Origin: Bagarius yarrelli
Lineage: Eukaryota; Chordata; Actinopteri; Siluriformes; Sisoridae
Assembly (NCBI GenBank): GCA_005784505.1
Contig: VCAZ01000001.1
Coordinates: forward strand, 9,600,097 to 9,664,096
DNA length: 64,000 nt
Direction: 5' to 3'
Every line of letters begins with the position of its first letter. Positions within the stretch are counted from its first letter, which is position 1. Below the pieces are notes generated by a model that worked only from the letters and a program-made list of their open reading frames with translations, searched no databases and was not told where the DNA came from. Made by a program: the position numbers and the translations under genes. Shown piece by piece: positions 1 through 13,922 of the stretch.

Positions 1-3000
1 TAATCAGGTATGAGACGGAGGTGGTGTCTCTGGAACAGAAGGTTCAGTTTGCTGGAAAGGTTCTGGCCAATCAGATGAAGGTTGGAATTAGCATCACTGA
101 ATGTACAGACACTAAACCCTGTGAACCCTTACAGAACTTACAAAGCACAGACCAGATCAGTACAGCTAATGGAGATTCTGAACACACAGTTCAGTAAGTG
201 CCAGTACCGACTTGCCTCGTGATATTTGTTCATATGATAAATCCTCTTTTGCTTGTAGGGGTTAATGGCAGTTTGTATAGTGTTTAATGAAAGTATTCAC
301 ACTCATTCAGAAGAATTCTGTGCTTATTTAGATCTTCTGATCGAAGATGTTTACATCAGAACAGAACTAACAGATTAGATAAAGGTAAGACAATTTGAAA
401 AGGACTACTTTGACTTATTATGTTTAATATGTCTCGGTCATAATTGGTCATGAATGATCATAAATTTTATTAAAAAATTTAACAGATGATCATAAGAACA
501 AAAATGTGGTCTTGTCTGTTGGCCATATACAGAATATGGCTGTACCAAAAAGGTATATATATATATATTATTTAATAGCATATGTCATATTGTGAATGTA
601 TCTTGTGCTTAACAGGGTTTTTTATCTTTCTTTTTGCATGTTTTAGTTTTCACCCACAGATTAAATGGTTTCAAAAAGAACAATTAGTCACTATTAAAAT
701 AAAACTTATCAACCCTATGATGCAGAAGTGTGAATTCTTCTCTGACAGAGTTATTTACAGGTTAGTATACCCCAAAGTATGTAGAATATTCAAATTGAGG
801 AACAATTTAATAATACTGTGGTAATATTTATTAGGGGTGGGAATTTTTAGGTACTTTACAATCCATCCCGATTCTGGGAGTCACGATCCGATTCCAAAAC
901 CGATTCTTAATTTATACTTTTTCTTCTGCTTTGTAAATACATCTTTACATATTTACATTTTAACCAGAATTAGTTTCTTTGCTTTTTGTTTATAGTTAAA
1001 ATTTCTGTATGACAATATCATCCAAAAAAAAAAGTTCCTTTTAGTTAGCAAAAATAGTGTTCAAGATGAAAAAGCTCTGAATAAAACATTGAAACATCAG
1101 ATCATTATAACAATTATGAAGAACACTTAATAATTGAGTGTAACAGGCGAACCTGCGACAAACACTCGGGCTACAATTATAATTTTTCCGTTTTTTTGCA
1201 CATGCAGGCCTACTCGGTCTCACTTGAATTTAAAATCGTTTGTGGACTTTCGAGAATCGATTCAGGAATCGTTACAAAAAAAATTGTGATGCATCGATGA
1301 ATCAAACTTTTTTTTTTTCCACCCCTAATTATCTTTTGCTTTACAGTGCATATGTAAACAGCCATCATTACTGTGCCAATCTGGAGCTACACAGTGACAT
1401 CAGCACAGAGCAGTGCTCATGGAAAATGGAGTGCAATGAACCAATAATCACATTGGTGAAGAAAGAGCGAAAAGAGTGGAAATCACTACTTAAATACAAG
1501 GTGAGATTTCCCTGGAGCAGCTTGACCTGATAAATGAGGCTCATTATCTGCAGGAGCAAATTATTACCTATTCTGTGTATTTTAATAGATTTATTTTAAC
1601 TGTCAGTTATTTCATTATGTTTTCCAGTAAGGCTGAAAAGCAAAGCGTTTTTTACTTTATCGTTAAAAATATTTTAATGAAATAATGTAGCTGTATATTT
1701 AATCATTTTTTACACAGAGTGCTTTTGTAAGCTACGATTTTGACCATGTTGAAGTTGAAGAAATGTCTCCCTCTAATGGTATGTTTTAATGTTGCTTCCA
1801 TATACATTTATAATGTATACATACAAGTGATCTTGTTTGTCAAGTCTTTTAGAAAGTAATCTAAAATATGTAATGTTTAAATGTAGTTTGTCTTTTATAT
1901 TACAAAATTAAAATAATTTCATGGGTATAATATTTTGAGTCAATCTCCTCAGCGATCTTCCAGTTAACTAAAAATGCAGCGTAACTGTGACATGTAGAGC
2001 CATTACTCTTGATGTTTTTAATTATTATGGATAGGCCTTTAATTAAATTTATTCATTTTATACTCCTGAAAATTACCAATTAGTTGTCAACTAACGGTTG
2101 CATTTTAACTATTAATTTATGGCAGCGGAAAACCAAAGAAAGCATGTAATTGTTCTCTACAATTAAGGCTTATTTAGTACTTTGTTGCAGCTCTTTTAGC
2201 ATTAGAATTTTTAATATTATGGCAGTTTTTTTCTTTAAAAAAATGATGCATATTGCAGTGTTTATCAGGTGTTGCAATAAAATTCCATCAGGGAAAAGTA
2301 GGGCTGTGCGATTTAAGGAATATATCTAATTGCATTTTTTCTGACGGATATTCTAATTGCGATTTAATTTTCTTAATAGTGTCCAGCACAAACTTTATAG
2401 ATTCTTTATTTCCTTGTAGTCTAGCAAATGCAGTGTGCCTTTCTACTAAATAGATGGTTAGCTTCTTATGCGATCAATGCTGCATAAATGCATTTCAGTT
2501 GAAAAAAAAAAACCTGGGAAAAAAATTACATTATTACAGGGTTTATTTTTTTAAATAGCCATTTAACAAAATGTATTTTTCTTCTAGTGCAAACTAATTC
2601 CAGTAAACACTAAAAATGACCTTTTTTTGTAAACAAGCTGTTTTTTAAATAAGATGGGTTTAGCTGCACGTCTGTCCCTCTCCCTTGGAAAAACAGTTCT
2701 TTAGTCCATGCTCAGTATTTTGTCTTGTGTTTTCTACAGGAAAGTCCTCCGTCTGCAGACAGTGAGTCTTTAGCATGAAGTCAGCAGTAATATAGTGTCC
2801 GGATAAACCACAAAAATGTGTGTTTTAATTCCACCTTAACTTTATTTCTACGTTCAGTGAAAAGCTGTCGGATTGCATCGCGGCTAATATATGTGGGTTT
2901 TTAAATCCCTCTTCAGTTACTGCATTAAAAGGCACTATGTCTTTAGCGAGGTAGCGAGTTATGGCGTTAGTTATCTCTTGGTGTTTCTGTAATGTCTTGT

Positions 3001-3553
3001 TATATGGTGTAACAGCCGCAAACAAGTTTAAAATTGTACTTTGTTGTTTGCTACTAGACTGAATGTCACTAGCAAGCACTTTCAGATGACTTTTTTGCAA
3101 CACACTCCTCCTCAAACAGCAGCCGAAATAATCCCATATTACAGACAAGCTGTTTTTTGGGTATTAGTTGACAAAGCTGTGCGCGTTCAATTGGCTGTTA
3201 TGACTGTCACTTAAAAAGGGCAGTCATGCATTTGCTCTGGGACTTTTTACATCGCAGTCTTTTGCGATTTAGCTAGTTGCAGTGTTTCAAATTGCGATTC
3301 GATTTTGGTTGATTGTTCATTGCTATTTAAAAGTGAAAAATAATTGATCATTAATTTAAAAGATTGTTAATTTAAAAAACTTTAATCTGGTTTAAGGCAA
3401 AAGTTATATAAGCCATTAATATTTATGTAAATCTGCATGTAGTAATAATAATAATAATTATTATTACTACTACCTACAGGGCATTGGTTTGTGGGAAACA
3501 CAGGAGAAGACGGCTGCTACAGAAGTTCAGAGAGTGGAAGTGAGAGTGATTGA
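1..3553 (+). CDS. tdrd12: 3' portion of a CS-domain protein, probably TDRD12 (partial, 5' end outside window)
   Basis: Five coding exons with matching phases: up to 193 (GT donor at 194), 647-760, 1347-1500, 1718-1778 and 3480-3553, ending in TGA. They give about 197 residues. The first exon reads as hydrophilic linker. Exons 2-4 form a CS (p23-like) beta-sandwich, beginning HPQIKWFQ, with CEFFSDRV in the middle and a Cys-Ser-Trp near the end of the domain. The tail is acidic and Ser-rich, ending SESGSESD. A C-terminal CS domain after Tudor and helicase domains is the known layout of TDRD12, a germline piRNA-pathway helicase-like protein; the diagnostic Tudor and DEAD domains lie left of the window. 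The family call therefore rests on the CS domain and remembered similarity. Another CS-domain protein remains possible. Confidence 0.6.
833..1326. mobile_element. Non-autonomous hAT-like element in a TDRD12-like intron
   Basis: It starts AGGGGTGGGAA and ends TTCCACCCCT, an inverted terminal pair. Inside are several GATTC/GAATC motifs (ATCGATTC, GGAATCG, GATGCATCGATG). There is no transposase. A related copy in the opposite orientation lies at 25115-25926. The right end stops about 20 bases before the splice acceptor at 1346. The superfamily assignment is inferred from the termini. Confidence 0.65.
2301..3325 (-). mobile_element. hAT/ZBED transposon relic
   Basis: The left end reads GGGCTGTGCGATTTAAGG, and the right side has tGCGATTcGATTTTGG in inverse sense, so both ends look like a degraded hAT terminal repeat. 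On the minus strand, 2825-3148 is an open frame of 107 residues resembling the N-terminal part of ZBED-type hAT transposases (Ser/Lys/Gln-rich stretch, then TNAITRYLAKDIVPFNAVTEEGF). The rest of the transposase is absent, so it is a relic. It lies inside the last intron of the TDRD12-like gene. Confidence 0.65.
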
Positions 3554-3899
3554 GCAAACAGGTTTTCAAATTTCAAACAAAAAAGTCTTTCCTCACTGTA
3601 ATATTTTCCTGGGTTTGGTCATTTAAAAAAGAAAATCTCTGAGATCAGTTATGTCATCATTTTCTACACACAAATAATTTCTGTTTATACATCTTAACTG
3701 CGTTTTGAAAGTTCTTGAATGACTAAGTTGGTGTTTTTGTTGTACAGTGAAGACATTTGACAGACGTCCTTATCCAGAGCTACTTGCATTTATCTCATTT
3801 CTTTTAACCATTTAAGATTGTTATCCAGCTGTACTGACTGTGCATGTACATGTATGTGTGTGTGTGTCAGACCTGCACAGCTGGGTAAGTAAGAATCTC

Positions 3900-3905
3900 A
3901 ATAAA
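3900..3905 (+). terminator. Candidate poly(A) signal for the TDRD12-like gene
   Basis: AATAAA lies about 350 bases after the stop codon and just before a short inverted-repeat element that starts at 3948. It is the first canonical hexamer after the stop that I noticed. Confidence 0.45.
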
Positions 3906-3947
3906 TTATTTGGAGATATTGGGATCCAAAACAGTTATTTTGACACT

Positions 3948-4432
3948 GGCTCCATCTAAAATCGTGTACTTCTTTTTCATATAGTAGACAGAGTATGTGA
4001 GACGAGTAGTATGTCTGAGCCTTTAGTATGCAAAATACAGTACGCAAAAAAAAATTGAATAATTTTAAAGTATGCATACGATGTACACTTTACTATCCCA
4101 TGAGGCGGGTGGGGTTGGTGGTGGGGGGTTGACTTGTCATAATTTGCTTAAAAAAAGGTTTGTTCATTGTATTTAAATTGCTTTAGTTTAACATCATTTA
4201 AGTTAAACATTACCAAAATTTAAACTTACTCCGCTGTGATGTCTTATGTCGCATGCCTACCAAAATATTAGCTGTAGTATGTCCGAATTTCATTCATACT
4301 ACCCGTAACCATACTCTATAGAACCATACTACTCATAATTATACTTTATAGATATTACTAAAGATTGGGAAATTTGTTTTTGCTTAAATGTAGTACATAT
4401 TATTTAGGTAGTATGCGATTTCAGATGGAGCC
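3948..4432. mobile_element. Short inverted-repeat transposable element (MITE)
   Basis: The ends are GGCTCCATCTAAAATCG and CGATTTCAGATGGAGCC, inverted with one mismatch over 17 bases. The interior contains repeated AGTATG/CATACT motifs in both orientations and no reading frame. It occupies the intergenic region just after the TDRD12-like poly(A) signal. Confidence 0.75.
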
Positions 4433-6548
4433 TATGTAAGGGAAACTAAATTTATAGGTATTATTTAAGGGTTTTGCACAAAAACCCAACAGTTGCAACT
4501 CGGCAGAGTGGAAAATTGAAGTACAACACCCTAACCGCTGAACTACACTTAGGTTTGAGATCAGAAGTTTAATAGGGCTGGTTTTCGGATTTATACAAGA
4601 AGAAATATTTGACAATTCCTGATTTTCCTCTGCATATAACGAAAATCTCTTATGTCTGGCTATATGAGTTAATTTGCAAATATCAACAATTAAAGACACA
4701 TCAGATGGCAGAGTATTATGAATATTTAGACTTGCGCTACCCACACTAAGCACATTACACTAAGCACATTATGCTTAGTGTTAAAATTGTAATTTGATTT
4801 TTGCAAATTAACTTTTAGAATTGATTTTCAGTTTGAGGAAAAACCTATTTCTATTACAGCATAACTGTGAGTTCAGATTAAAGTTGCTAATAAGATTATT
4901 TAAAACATTGTATTAGTTATTTTTGTCTTATGTTTGCGTTTACTTTTTCATAGTTTGTGTTTATAGAATTAGACATTTGTATTTTGCATATCTTTGTCAT
5001 GTCAGAATTGTAACTTACAGGTCAGATAACTGGTTTATTTAAGTTTTTAAGAATCCTAAAAAAGACCTGTAATGTTGAACTACAGTGATCAAGAAAAAAT
5101 GTGTAAATGATGTTGCACCAGTTTTGATGTCATCTTTATTTAAAGAACGTAAAACTATTTATTTAACTGTTTATTTGTTTTGTTCCAATATTATTTGTTT
5201 TAATGGAAACTTGTGGTGGAAGAAAGAATTAAAGCATTAAAGAAATTCATTAATTAATTTTTTTATATCTGATTTTCTGCTTATAGAGATGTCTGGGGGG
5301 GGGGTGCTGAATTAATAGTGAAATTAAAATTCAGAGCAAAGCAACACAATTTCACAATGTATAAGGGTTGCCAGACTATTTATCTGGGCTAAGAGGAGGT
5401 AAGACTGCAGGTTATGCAACCAATCACGTTTCGTTTTGTGTACCGTGTCATGTTTAGTGACATCAATTAGTGTGTGTGTGTGTGTGTGTGGTGTGGTGTG
5501 TGTATATATATATAATATATATATAGCACTAAAGTAGGGCTCGGCAACCCTGCGGCTCCCCGTGGCTTTAAAAAAAAACAATAATGAGAATATAAATATT
5601 GAGTATTTGATTTATTTTATTTTAGGTCGTCTTTTTGCACTATACAATAAAATGTGTTTACTGGCACGCAGACAAAATGTTCGCTGTAGTTAGTTCATTT
5701 TATAAATACAAACATTTTTCAGATAAAGCATAAAGGAAAAAACAATATATGCAGTGTTATCTTTGCGGCTCCCGATGTTGTTTTGTAGGAAACTGCCTCA
5801 AACTGCTCTTTGGGTGTTAAAGGTTGCCGCCCTCTGGACTCGAGAATAGTAATATGACGATATGAGATTTAAAAAATGTCTGTGTAGAGGGATATTATAA
5901 TGCAAGATGGCATAGCAAGGATTACTGTATTAAATTAATTTAAAGTCACGTAAATCACGTTATGCTTTAAGGTTTTTTAGGTTTTCTTAGACTTTACACC
6001 ATTTATTTTCCAAATAAAATAACCAGCGCCGTCATCAATGGCAGTGGCTGTTACATCATATATTTCGAGTTTATATAAATTTTACAAACATTCTAGAAAT
6101 TAAATTGGAACCATCAATCAGAAATTATTTTAAATATACAAACCGTCCGGAAAAAAAAAAAAACCACCATAAAGATCACAAAAGTATAACTGTTCGGCTC
6201 TATTCAATGAGTTTTACTAAAGCGGAAGTTAGACTGTTTACTAAAGGACCTCAGGTGCCCGGCATATTCGCCTGCTGAGATGCAGTGCGATTGCCAAGGA
6301 AAGTGCACGCTTAACCGAGAAAACATTTTATTCAAGTCACTCAAGTCATTTAAGATCAGTTAGTTACAAAGATGTCTTTATGATATAGTTGTATTAAATA
6401 GTTTTACTTTAAGCATACCTATTTTCGTCAGGCAGTTATCACGGACTAAACGGTCTAGTTTGACATTCCTCGCCTGGGTTATAGAATTGGGTAGCATGGT
6501 AGCTATCTGTGTTATGTCCCGTGTGTGTGAAAGCGGGTGAGTTGGAGA
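4433..6548. other. Intergenic region between the TDRD12-like gene and AFG3L1
   Basis: There is no supported gene. About 4460-4550 looks like a decayed tRNA-derived SINE in reverse orientation (AACCGCTGAACTACAC). 5470-5525 is a TG/TA simple repeat, and 5536-5833 a hAT-like repeat. From about 6230 the sequence becomes richer in CpG and leads into AFG3L1 exon 1, as expected for a TATA-less promoter. Confidence 0.5.
5536..5833. mobile_element. Short hAT-like repeat
   Basis: It begins AGGGCTCGGCAACCCTGCGG and ends AGGTTGCCGCCCT, imperfectly inverted. A (TG)n/(TA)n simple repeat at 5470-5525 directly precedes it. This style of repeat, with its GCGGCTCCC motif, is common in fish genomes. The family name is not assigned. 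Confidence 0.5.
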
Positions 6549-9500
6549 ATGGCTCTGATGGTGGGTTTGCTTTCGGCGGCTTCTGGTTCTGTTCGGTTTG
6601 GACTGAGGAGAACATTACAGAGATCTTCACTTACTGCTGCTCTAAGAAAATGTTCCTTCACCCGACTGAATGTCCACAGTAACAGGGTAAGAGCAGCGCC
6701 TCTTAATGGACTAATACTGAGTTCGGCATGGTCATAATGACTCGGCGTGTGTTTGTCCGGTTACCCAGTTAATGTTCCACTGCGCTGATCAAATGCTTTA
6801 GAGACCGTCAGGAAATTTCTAATTAAATGATGTTTCTAGTTGAAAAGCAAACATTTTTACATTATTAATGGTTGAATATAGAATGTAAAAAGGTAAAAAT
6901 CCAAACCTAAATTGTGTTCGTACAAGAGACAAATAAATCACAGCACTTTTTATGTCTTGAATCTTATTTAATTTTATATTGATCTTTATTTTATTTTTTT
7001 TTTCAATTAAAATAATTGTTGAATAACTCCTGTCGGGTGACTCATTAACAAACTCTAAACTTACCCGGAACTGTATATTCCATGTGACAGATGATTTTCT
7101 ATTCTATTAGAGTAACTTTTTTTTCAATTTTTTTTTTTATAAAAACTATTAATTTTCCCTCACTTTTGTCATGTGACCCAGAACTGTATTAAAATAATAG
7201 GCAAAAAAAGCACACTGATGATTTTTATTGCTAAAGAATTTTTTATGACGTACTAAACCTGACAAAACCTAATCAGAGATTTATTTAAAAACAAATAAGA
7301 CACATCACCTTTTTATTAGATTAAAAAGCCTCTTCCATTTTCTAAAAAAACCCCAATATTTCTTCAATGTCATGTGACTCCGGTCCTTAGTATAATTGTA
7401 CTGCAAAAGACAGATGAGAGACACATTTGTAAATGCAATTGAAGGTTTCTTTTTAAATATTATTTGCTTTAAAAAGTGTCTCCACACATCAGCAGAATTG
7501 TATTACTACCAATGACCAATAAGATGCACCACTGTTTATCACATTTAATAACTTTTTCTATTGGAAATTAATATTTTGAATTAAAATTGTTGCCCTTTCA
7601 GAACCTGACACTGAATCACCTGAAGCCGTTGTGGATTGAAGATAATCGCTGCTCTAAGTCTGTACTTTACTCCGGTGACACTTCTAAAGGTAAGACATCA
7701 GACCTGCTGTAAAAGTGAGGAGCAAAGCTGTGCTGTCCACCGCTGTGTGTTTCCTAGGGTTACGTTAATGCCCGGCTCTTCTCTCCGATAAAACCAGGTG
7801 AATCAGATCGTCGTTCGAGCAGAGAAGGAGGAGGAGACGGTGGAGGAAAGAAAGGAGGAAAGAAGGACTGGAAAAGTCGTTTGCAACAGGTCTGTTCTCA
7901 ATAGAAGTCATTTTCACAGCAGACTGTGCTATCCTTAAAATGCAGGGTATCATTATTTAATGAAATAATAATAGTCTTACAGAATTCTTAGTGTTAATGA
8001 TAACGTACTGAAGCATTGATTACCAGCTGATGGTGAAACTCCACCAATTTATGATTGGAAGGGATTTGTTTTGTCTCATAGTCGAGTTTCTCAGTGATGT
8101 GTAAAATTACACACTTTATGTGTAATAGTCTTTACGCATCCTGTCGTCATAAAAATCATCTTCAACAGATCAGAGAATGTAAATAAAAAAAAAGAAAGGT
8201 GTGAAATTGGACTGAATGTGTTTAGCTGTGTGGCCAGTCTCCGGTCTATAGAGCTGCCTACAGTCTAATAATTGGATAAAAACAACATGCAGTAGGATCT
8301 GCTACAGTCACAAGCTAGTTCGTGTTTTAAAAAAACTGCTTCACCAGTTAAATAGCCCAGGTGTTTCAATACTAAAGAATTTTGCCCAATATTTATTCAT
8401 GGAAATGTTTGCAAAGTTGAGCTGTCAGTTAAAAACTTAGGCCCTTCTGCAGTTATGCCTACTTGCAAGTTTGCTAACACAGCGACTAAATCTACAGACT
8501 TAAAATGCGTCGCCATGTAGGTCGGGGTCCCCAAACTACATTTCAACCGGCCCCTTAAACAATGCCAGAGAACATTTTTTGAAAATGTAATTTTAAATAT
8601 CTATCATAAATATAAAATAAAATAAAAAAGGTAGCCTAATTTGTTAGCTTTACCACCAGTAGAACTGTACATTTAACATGACGTTCCATCCTGATAAATC
8701 AGCCAGCAAAAAAATGCACAGACAACAAAATAAACAAGCGGTTTGGTAAAAAACAAAGTTAATTATGCAAGATATTTAATCAGAATGTACGATTAGTTTT
8801 GACCAATGCGAAGTTTGTCTTGCTGTCTTTAGTCTTGTGAAGGGTTATACTGTATATCTCCTAGAAAAAACAAAATATCATCATCTAGCGTTTGAATGCA
8901 TAATAAATACATTTAAAATTCAATTCAATTTTATTTGTGTAGCGCTTTTTACAATGCTCATTGTCACAAAGCAGCTTTACACAATCAAAGGCATTATAAG
9001 ATGACAATGAAACAAATCAGTTTGTCCCTGATGAGCAAGCCGGGGCCGACGTTGGCAAGGGTAAAACTCACTGAGATGGAATAGGAACAAACCTTGAGAG
9101 GAACCAGACTCAACAGAGAACCCATCCTCATTTGGGTGAAAAACAGGTAGCAGGAATTATGTGGTTACACTGTGTGTGTGTGTGTGTGAGCAACTTAAAT
9201 CATAAGTCCTTAAAGAACAGCTGGAACGTCTTTATGGGAGAGTGGGACGTCCTTGGTCACCCTAAATATCAACTGGGGCGGGTCACAGGGAAGGGTCTGA
9301 CAGGTCTGGGGTGGAGATGGGGTCTGGATTACTGGAAGCTCTGTTGTAGCATATGTAGCTCGACAGTAAGAAAGAGAGAGAGAGGAGGAAGGGAGACAAA
9401 AACGTTCCATCCTTCCAAAATCATCATAAAGTCTTGACAATAAAACTAGTAGTCTCTCCAGGCCATGGCATCTTCTGTTACATGCTGACCGACCCCCAAT

Positions 9501-12500
9501 AAAGAAAGCAAATAGTTCTGTGGCCCACACAGAAAAGAGATTGGGGACCCTTGATGTAGGTAGTTAATATTAATATGGTTGGTATGCAGAATACGTCAAG
9601 GCTTCTTACATTATGCTTTAAAGGAAATTGTCTTCCGCTGACCAGATATCAGTTGGGTTGTGAAAACAGAACAGCACTGATGCTATAGTTGGTTGTAGTG
9701 CGTTATGCTTCCCTGAAGGCATTTAGAATTGTTGGCTCAGCTGGATAATGTTGGGAGGCACTAAAAAAATGTATTTATGCCTGTATAAAAACATGTATTT
9801 TATATATATATGAGATTGTTAGAAGTTTGTGTACCTTAATAAATATCTTTTGTGTTTATTCTCTACCCCAGGGTGATATTCCATGGGATGATGATGAGTT
9901 CCGATACATGGCGGTCACAGTGGCAGGTGTTGCATCTGCTCTAATCTATTTTTATTTCCGAGATCCAGGCACCGAAATTACTTGGAAAGACTTTGTCCAT
10001 CACTACCTGGCCAGAGGACTAGTAAGTATATTAAGTAGAAGTAAAAGATTTTCATGAATTTTGTTTACTTACCCGCCTCTTTATGTCATATGTGGGTGTG
10101 GTTTTTTTTTGTTTGTTTTTTTGTCCAATAGGTGGAGGGATTGGAAGTCATTAACAAGCAGTTTGTCAGGGTCATCCTAGTCCCAGGAGCAGATGCTTCA
10201 GATGGAGTTAGATGCATTCTTTATTTCTATTCCACTTTTTATACGCACTTTCCATTTTCTTTGTGTGTGTGTATGTATATATGTATATACACACACACAC
10301 ATACACAAAGTCGTGTAAACAAATTAGAACACGCTTATTAAATATTTAGTTCTTTTATTAAACATATCGATGGCTAATCTTGTTTAATTTTTTTCTGAAA
10401 AAGAAAGTGACTTAATTGCAGGTAAACAACAAAAATCATTGATAACAATGTGTATTCTAACTGAGGAAAAAAGTTAGATCACCCCACCGCTTAATAGTGT
10501 TACCCTCTTTGGCTATAATAATTTAAATGAGACGCTTCTTGTAGATGTCTAACGGTCTCGGACATCAGTTTGAGGAACGTTTGCCCCACTCCTCAATGCG
10601 GAAATCTTTCAGAAAATGTTTGACAGGTTTTTTGCATGTACAGCCTGTTTCAAGTCGCCCCACAACATCTCAATAGGATTTAGATCTGGGCTTTGACGTG
10701 GCCATTTCAGGACTCTCCATTTCTTAGGTTTCAGATAGTCCTTGGTGGATTTACTTGGTGGATTTACCGCTTCAGCTTTAACCTTTTTACAGATGGTCTG
10801 CAATGTCCCTCAAGCACCCTCTGATTAGAGGGTGCTTAAGGAATACTTTGCTGCAGGTCCACTTCCACCTCCACTTTCACATGAGGTTCTTTTCCTGGAA
10901 AGCCTTACTTGGTTTACGCCAAACATGTTCTCTGTTGCAGTGTCCAAATAATTCAATTTAGAACTCATCTGTGCAAAGAACATTATTCCAGAAGTCCTGG
11001 TATTTGTCTACATTCTCTTTGCCAAACTTTAGTCTGGCCTTAGAGAACAAAGATTTTCTCCTTGCACACCTTCCATAAAAGTTATATCTGTGTAGTCTCT
11101 CTCTGTGTGAACTAGCTTGACAGCCAGACCTGGGCATGTTGTCAGTTGTTTTGAATGTCCACCACTGGCTGATTTCAAATTCTTTTGAGATCTATTTAAA
11201 TCCCTTTCCAGACTCATAAGCTGCTACAATCTTCTTTCTGAAGGCCTCAGGCAGCTCTTTCAATCTCACCACGGTTTCCACTATCAGTTCAACAGTCAAG
11301 AGCACACCAAACTAAATGCCTGAGGTTTAAATAGGACAGTCTCTGTCAAAAAAGCTGAGTAACAATGTTCTAATCATCTGTACCTGATGTAATACACCTG
11401 GGTGTGTTTTTAGCCATTTTAATTGGAAATGGATGTTGGGATGTTCTAATTTATTCCTCACCAGAAGTTCTTTTTTTACAGTAGATTTTACAGAAAGTCT
11501 TTTCTTCAGTTTTAGTTTAGTTATATTACTTGAATCTCTCAGTATTGCTTTAAATTGCTATTAAATATCCATATGTTCAAATATGTTAAACCCACAGGCT
11601 TTCATAGGGTGTCCTAATTTATATATTCTAAAAAAAATGTAATTTGCATCTTTTTGTTTTTAAGCATTTAAGGTGGGAAATGTTAAATATGGTTTTATAT
11701 ACTTGACTGTTTTTACAAGTCAAAGATTCATTTATGCACTAAAATATATATTTAAAGTATGATTTAAAGAAACGGATCATAAGTTGTTGTTTTGCTTCTT
11801 TCAGAGATATGTGTGGTTTAACATTGGCAGTGTAGACAGTTTTGAGCGAAATCTAGAGGCAGCTCACTATGAGCTGGGACTGGAGCCCTCGAACAGGGTG
11901 GCAGTGATTTACCGCTCAAAGATTGATGGGTAAGTCATGTTTATTAGTCCTGCACTTTTGTCCATGTCTCACACAGCTGAGCAGATTCGTTATGGTCCTG
12001 TTTGAGAATTTTGGTAGCCTTCTGCTTGTTATTAAGGGCGAAGGAGTTTATTTGCTTTTGGCTGATTGTATGACTGTTACATCAACAAAAATTACGAAAA
12101 TGCAAAATTAAAATTACAAGACCTTTTCTTTCACTGTTGTTTGTTATTGTCCTTAAGGTCTTTTATTAAAAGCATGATTCCTACTTTGCTGATGATTGGA
12201 TTTCTGCTCTTCACCTTACGACGAGCTTCAATGGGTGGAGGCGGAGCTGGTGGGAAGGGGCGTGGGCTTTTCGGCCTGAGCGAATCGCCTGCCAAGGTGA
12301 TAAGGGACAACACTGACGTAAAGTTTAAAGACGTTGCTGGGTGTGAGGAGGCAAAACTGGAGATCTTAGAATTCGTAAACTTTCTGAAGAACCCACAACA
12401 GTACCAGGACCTGGGTGCTAAGATTCCTAAGGTAGAGTCTTATATACAATTACTAGCAAGAGTGGCTCAGCTGGTATCGGTACTCATTTTATGCATACAT

Positions 12501-13870
12501 GTTTTAGTGTACTGCTTATTTAAAATATTTTATAAGCATGTGACTGTGTATCCCAAGGGGGCTGTGCTGTCAGGACCTCCCGGAACTGGCAAGACTCTGC
12601 TGGCCAAAGCTACTGCTGGAGAGGCCAATGTCCCCTTTATTACTGTCAATGGCTCAGAATTCCTCGAGATGTTTGTGGGAGTCGGTCCAGCCAGGGTAAA
12701 TTGCAGTGTGAATGCATAAGTGTTTAGCACACCACCACTTTATCTTTGAAAAGTAAAAAAATAATGCAAAATTTCCTTTTCGTCCTGGTTTCTTTCAGGT
12801 GAGGGACCTGTTTACTATGGCAAGGAAGAACGCTCCCTGCATCTTATTCATAGATGAGATCGATGCAGTTGGCAGAAAGAGAGGTGCAGGAAACTTTGGG
12901 CAAAGTGAGCAGGAGAACACACTTAACCAGCTGCTTGTGGAAATGGATGGTATGTATAAATCCTTAAAATCGAAGGAAGTTCTTCTGTTTATTATTTTAA
13001 TAAGCATTTGTATGTGCATTATATAAAGGAACACACAATGACATATTAAAAAAATTATAGTGGTTGTTTTTGCCTTCAGGTGACCAATTTTTGATCAGTG
13101 AGGTCTACTGATTGCTTACAGTTCCAAGTTACCCCCCCCCATACTTTTTAAAGCCAAAACAAGTTGTTTCTTTTAATAGGTTCTATATTTTTTTAAGATG
13201 AAACCTAAATTTCATAATCCTAAAATTTTGTCATCTGTGTTAAATCATCAGGGTTTAACAGCAGTACGAATGTTGTGGTCTTGGCCGGCACAAACAGACC
13301 TGACATCCTGGACCCTGCTCTGATGCGACCCGGAAGATTTGACAGGCAGATTTATATAGGTTTGACTATTTTTCCTGCTCTTATAATGTTGATGATATAC
13401 TTCTATCGAACTGATGACTTACTGAAAATGTGTTATTTGTGTAAATCTGTTAGGTCCTCCCGACATAAAGGGCAGAGCCTCCATCTTTAAGGTTCACCTG
13501 AGGCCGCTCAAACTAGACTCCCATCTAGACCCTGATTCTCTTGCTAGAAAAATGGCTGCTTCCACTCCTGGTTTTACAGGTAAGGAGAGAAATCAGGATT
13601 GATGTGTTATGATGAAAATCTTGCAGTATGACTACTGAGGCATGTAACATTTTACGAAGCCTGATAAACTTGTAAAGGACATAAACATAGTGTCTTACAC
13701 AGTAAAACAGGCTCATGTATTCATTTAATTTGAATGTGACGTTTCTTGTAAAATCATTGTCTCTCCTTAAAAGGTGCGGTAAATTTACTTTTTAATAAGA
13801 AATATTTGACGCTTTGGGTTTTTTTTTTTTTAACTTTGATATTAGGCCCAGCTTTTTGCTACTTCAAGTT

Positions 13871-13922
<52 letters not shown>

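Noticed and set aside
12066..12719. Single 217-residue open frame through AFG3L1 exons 7 and 8
   Set aside because: The 126-base intron 12432-12557 happens to be open in frame, but its translation breaks the AAA+ domain between IPK and GAVLSGPPGTGKT, so the spliced form is the real one.
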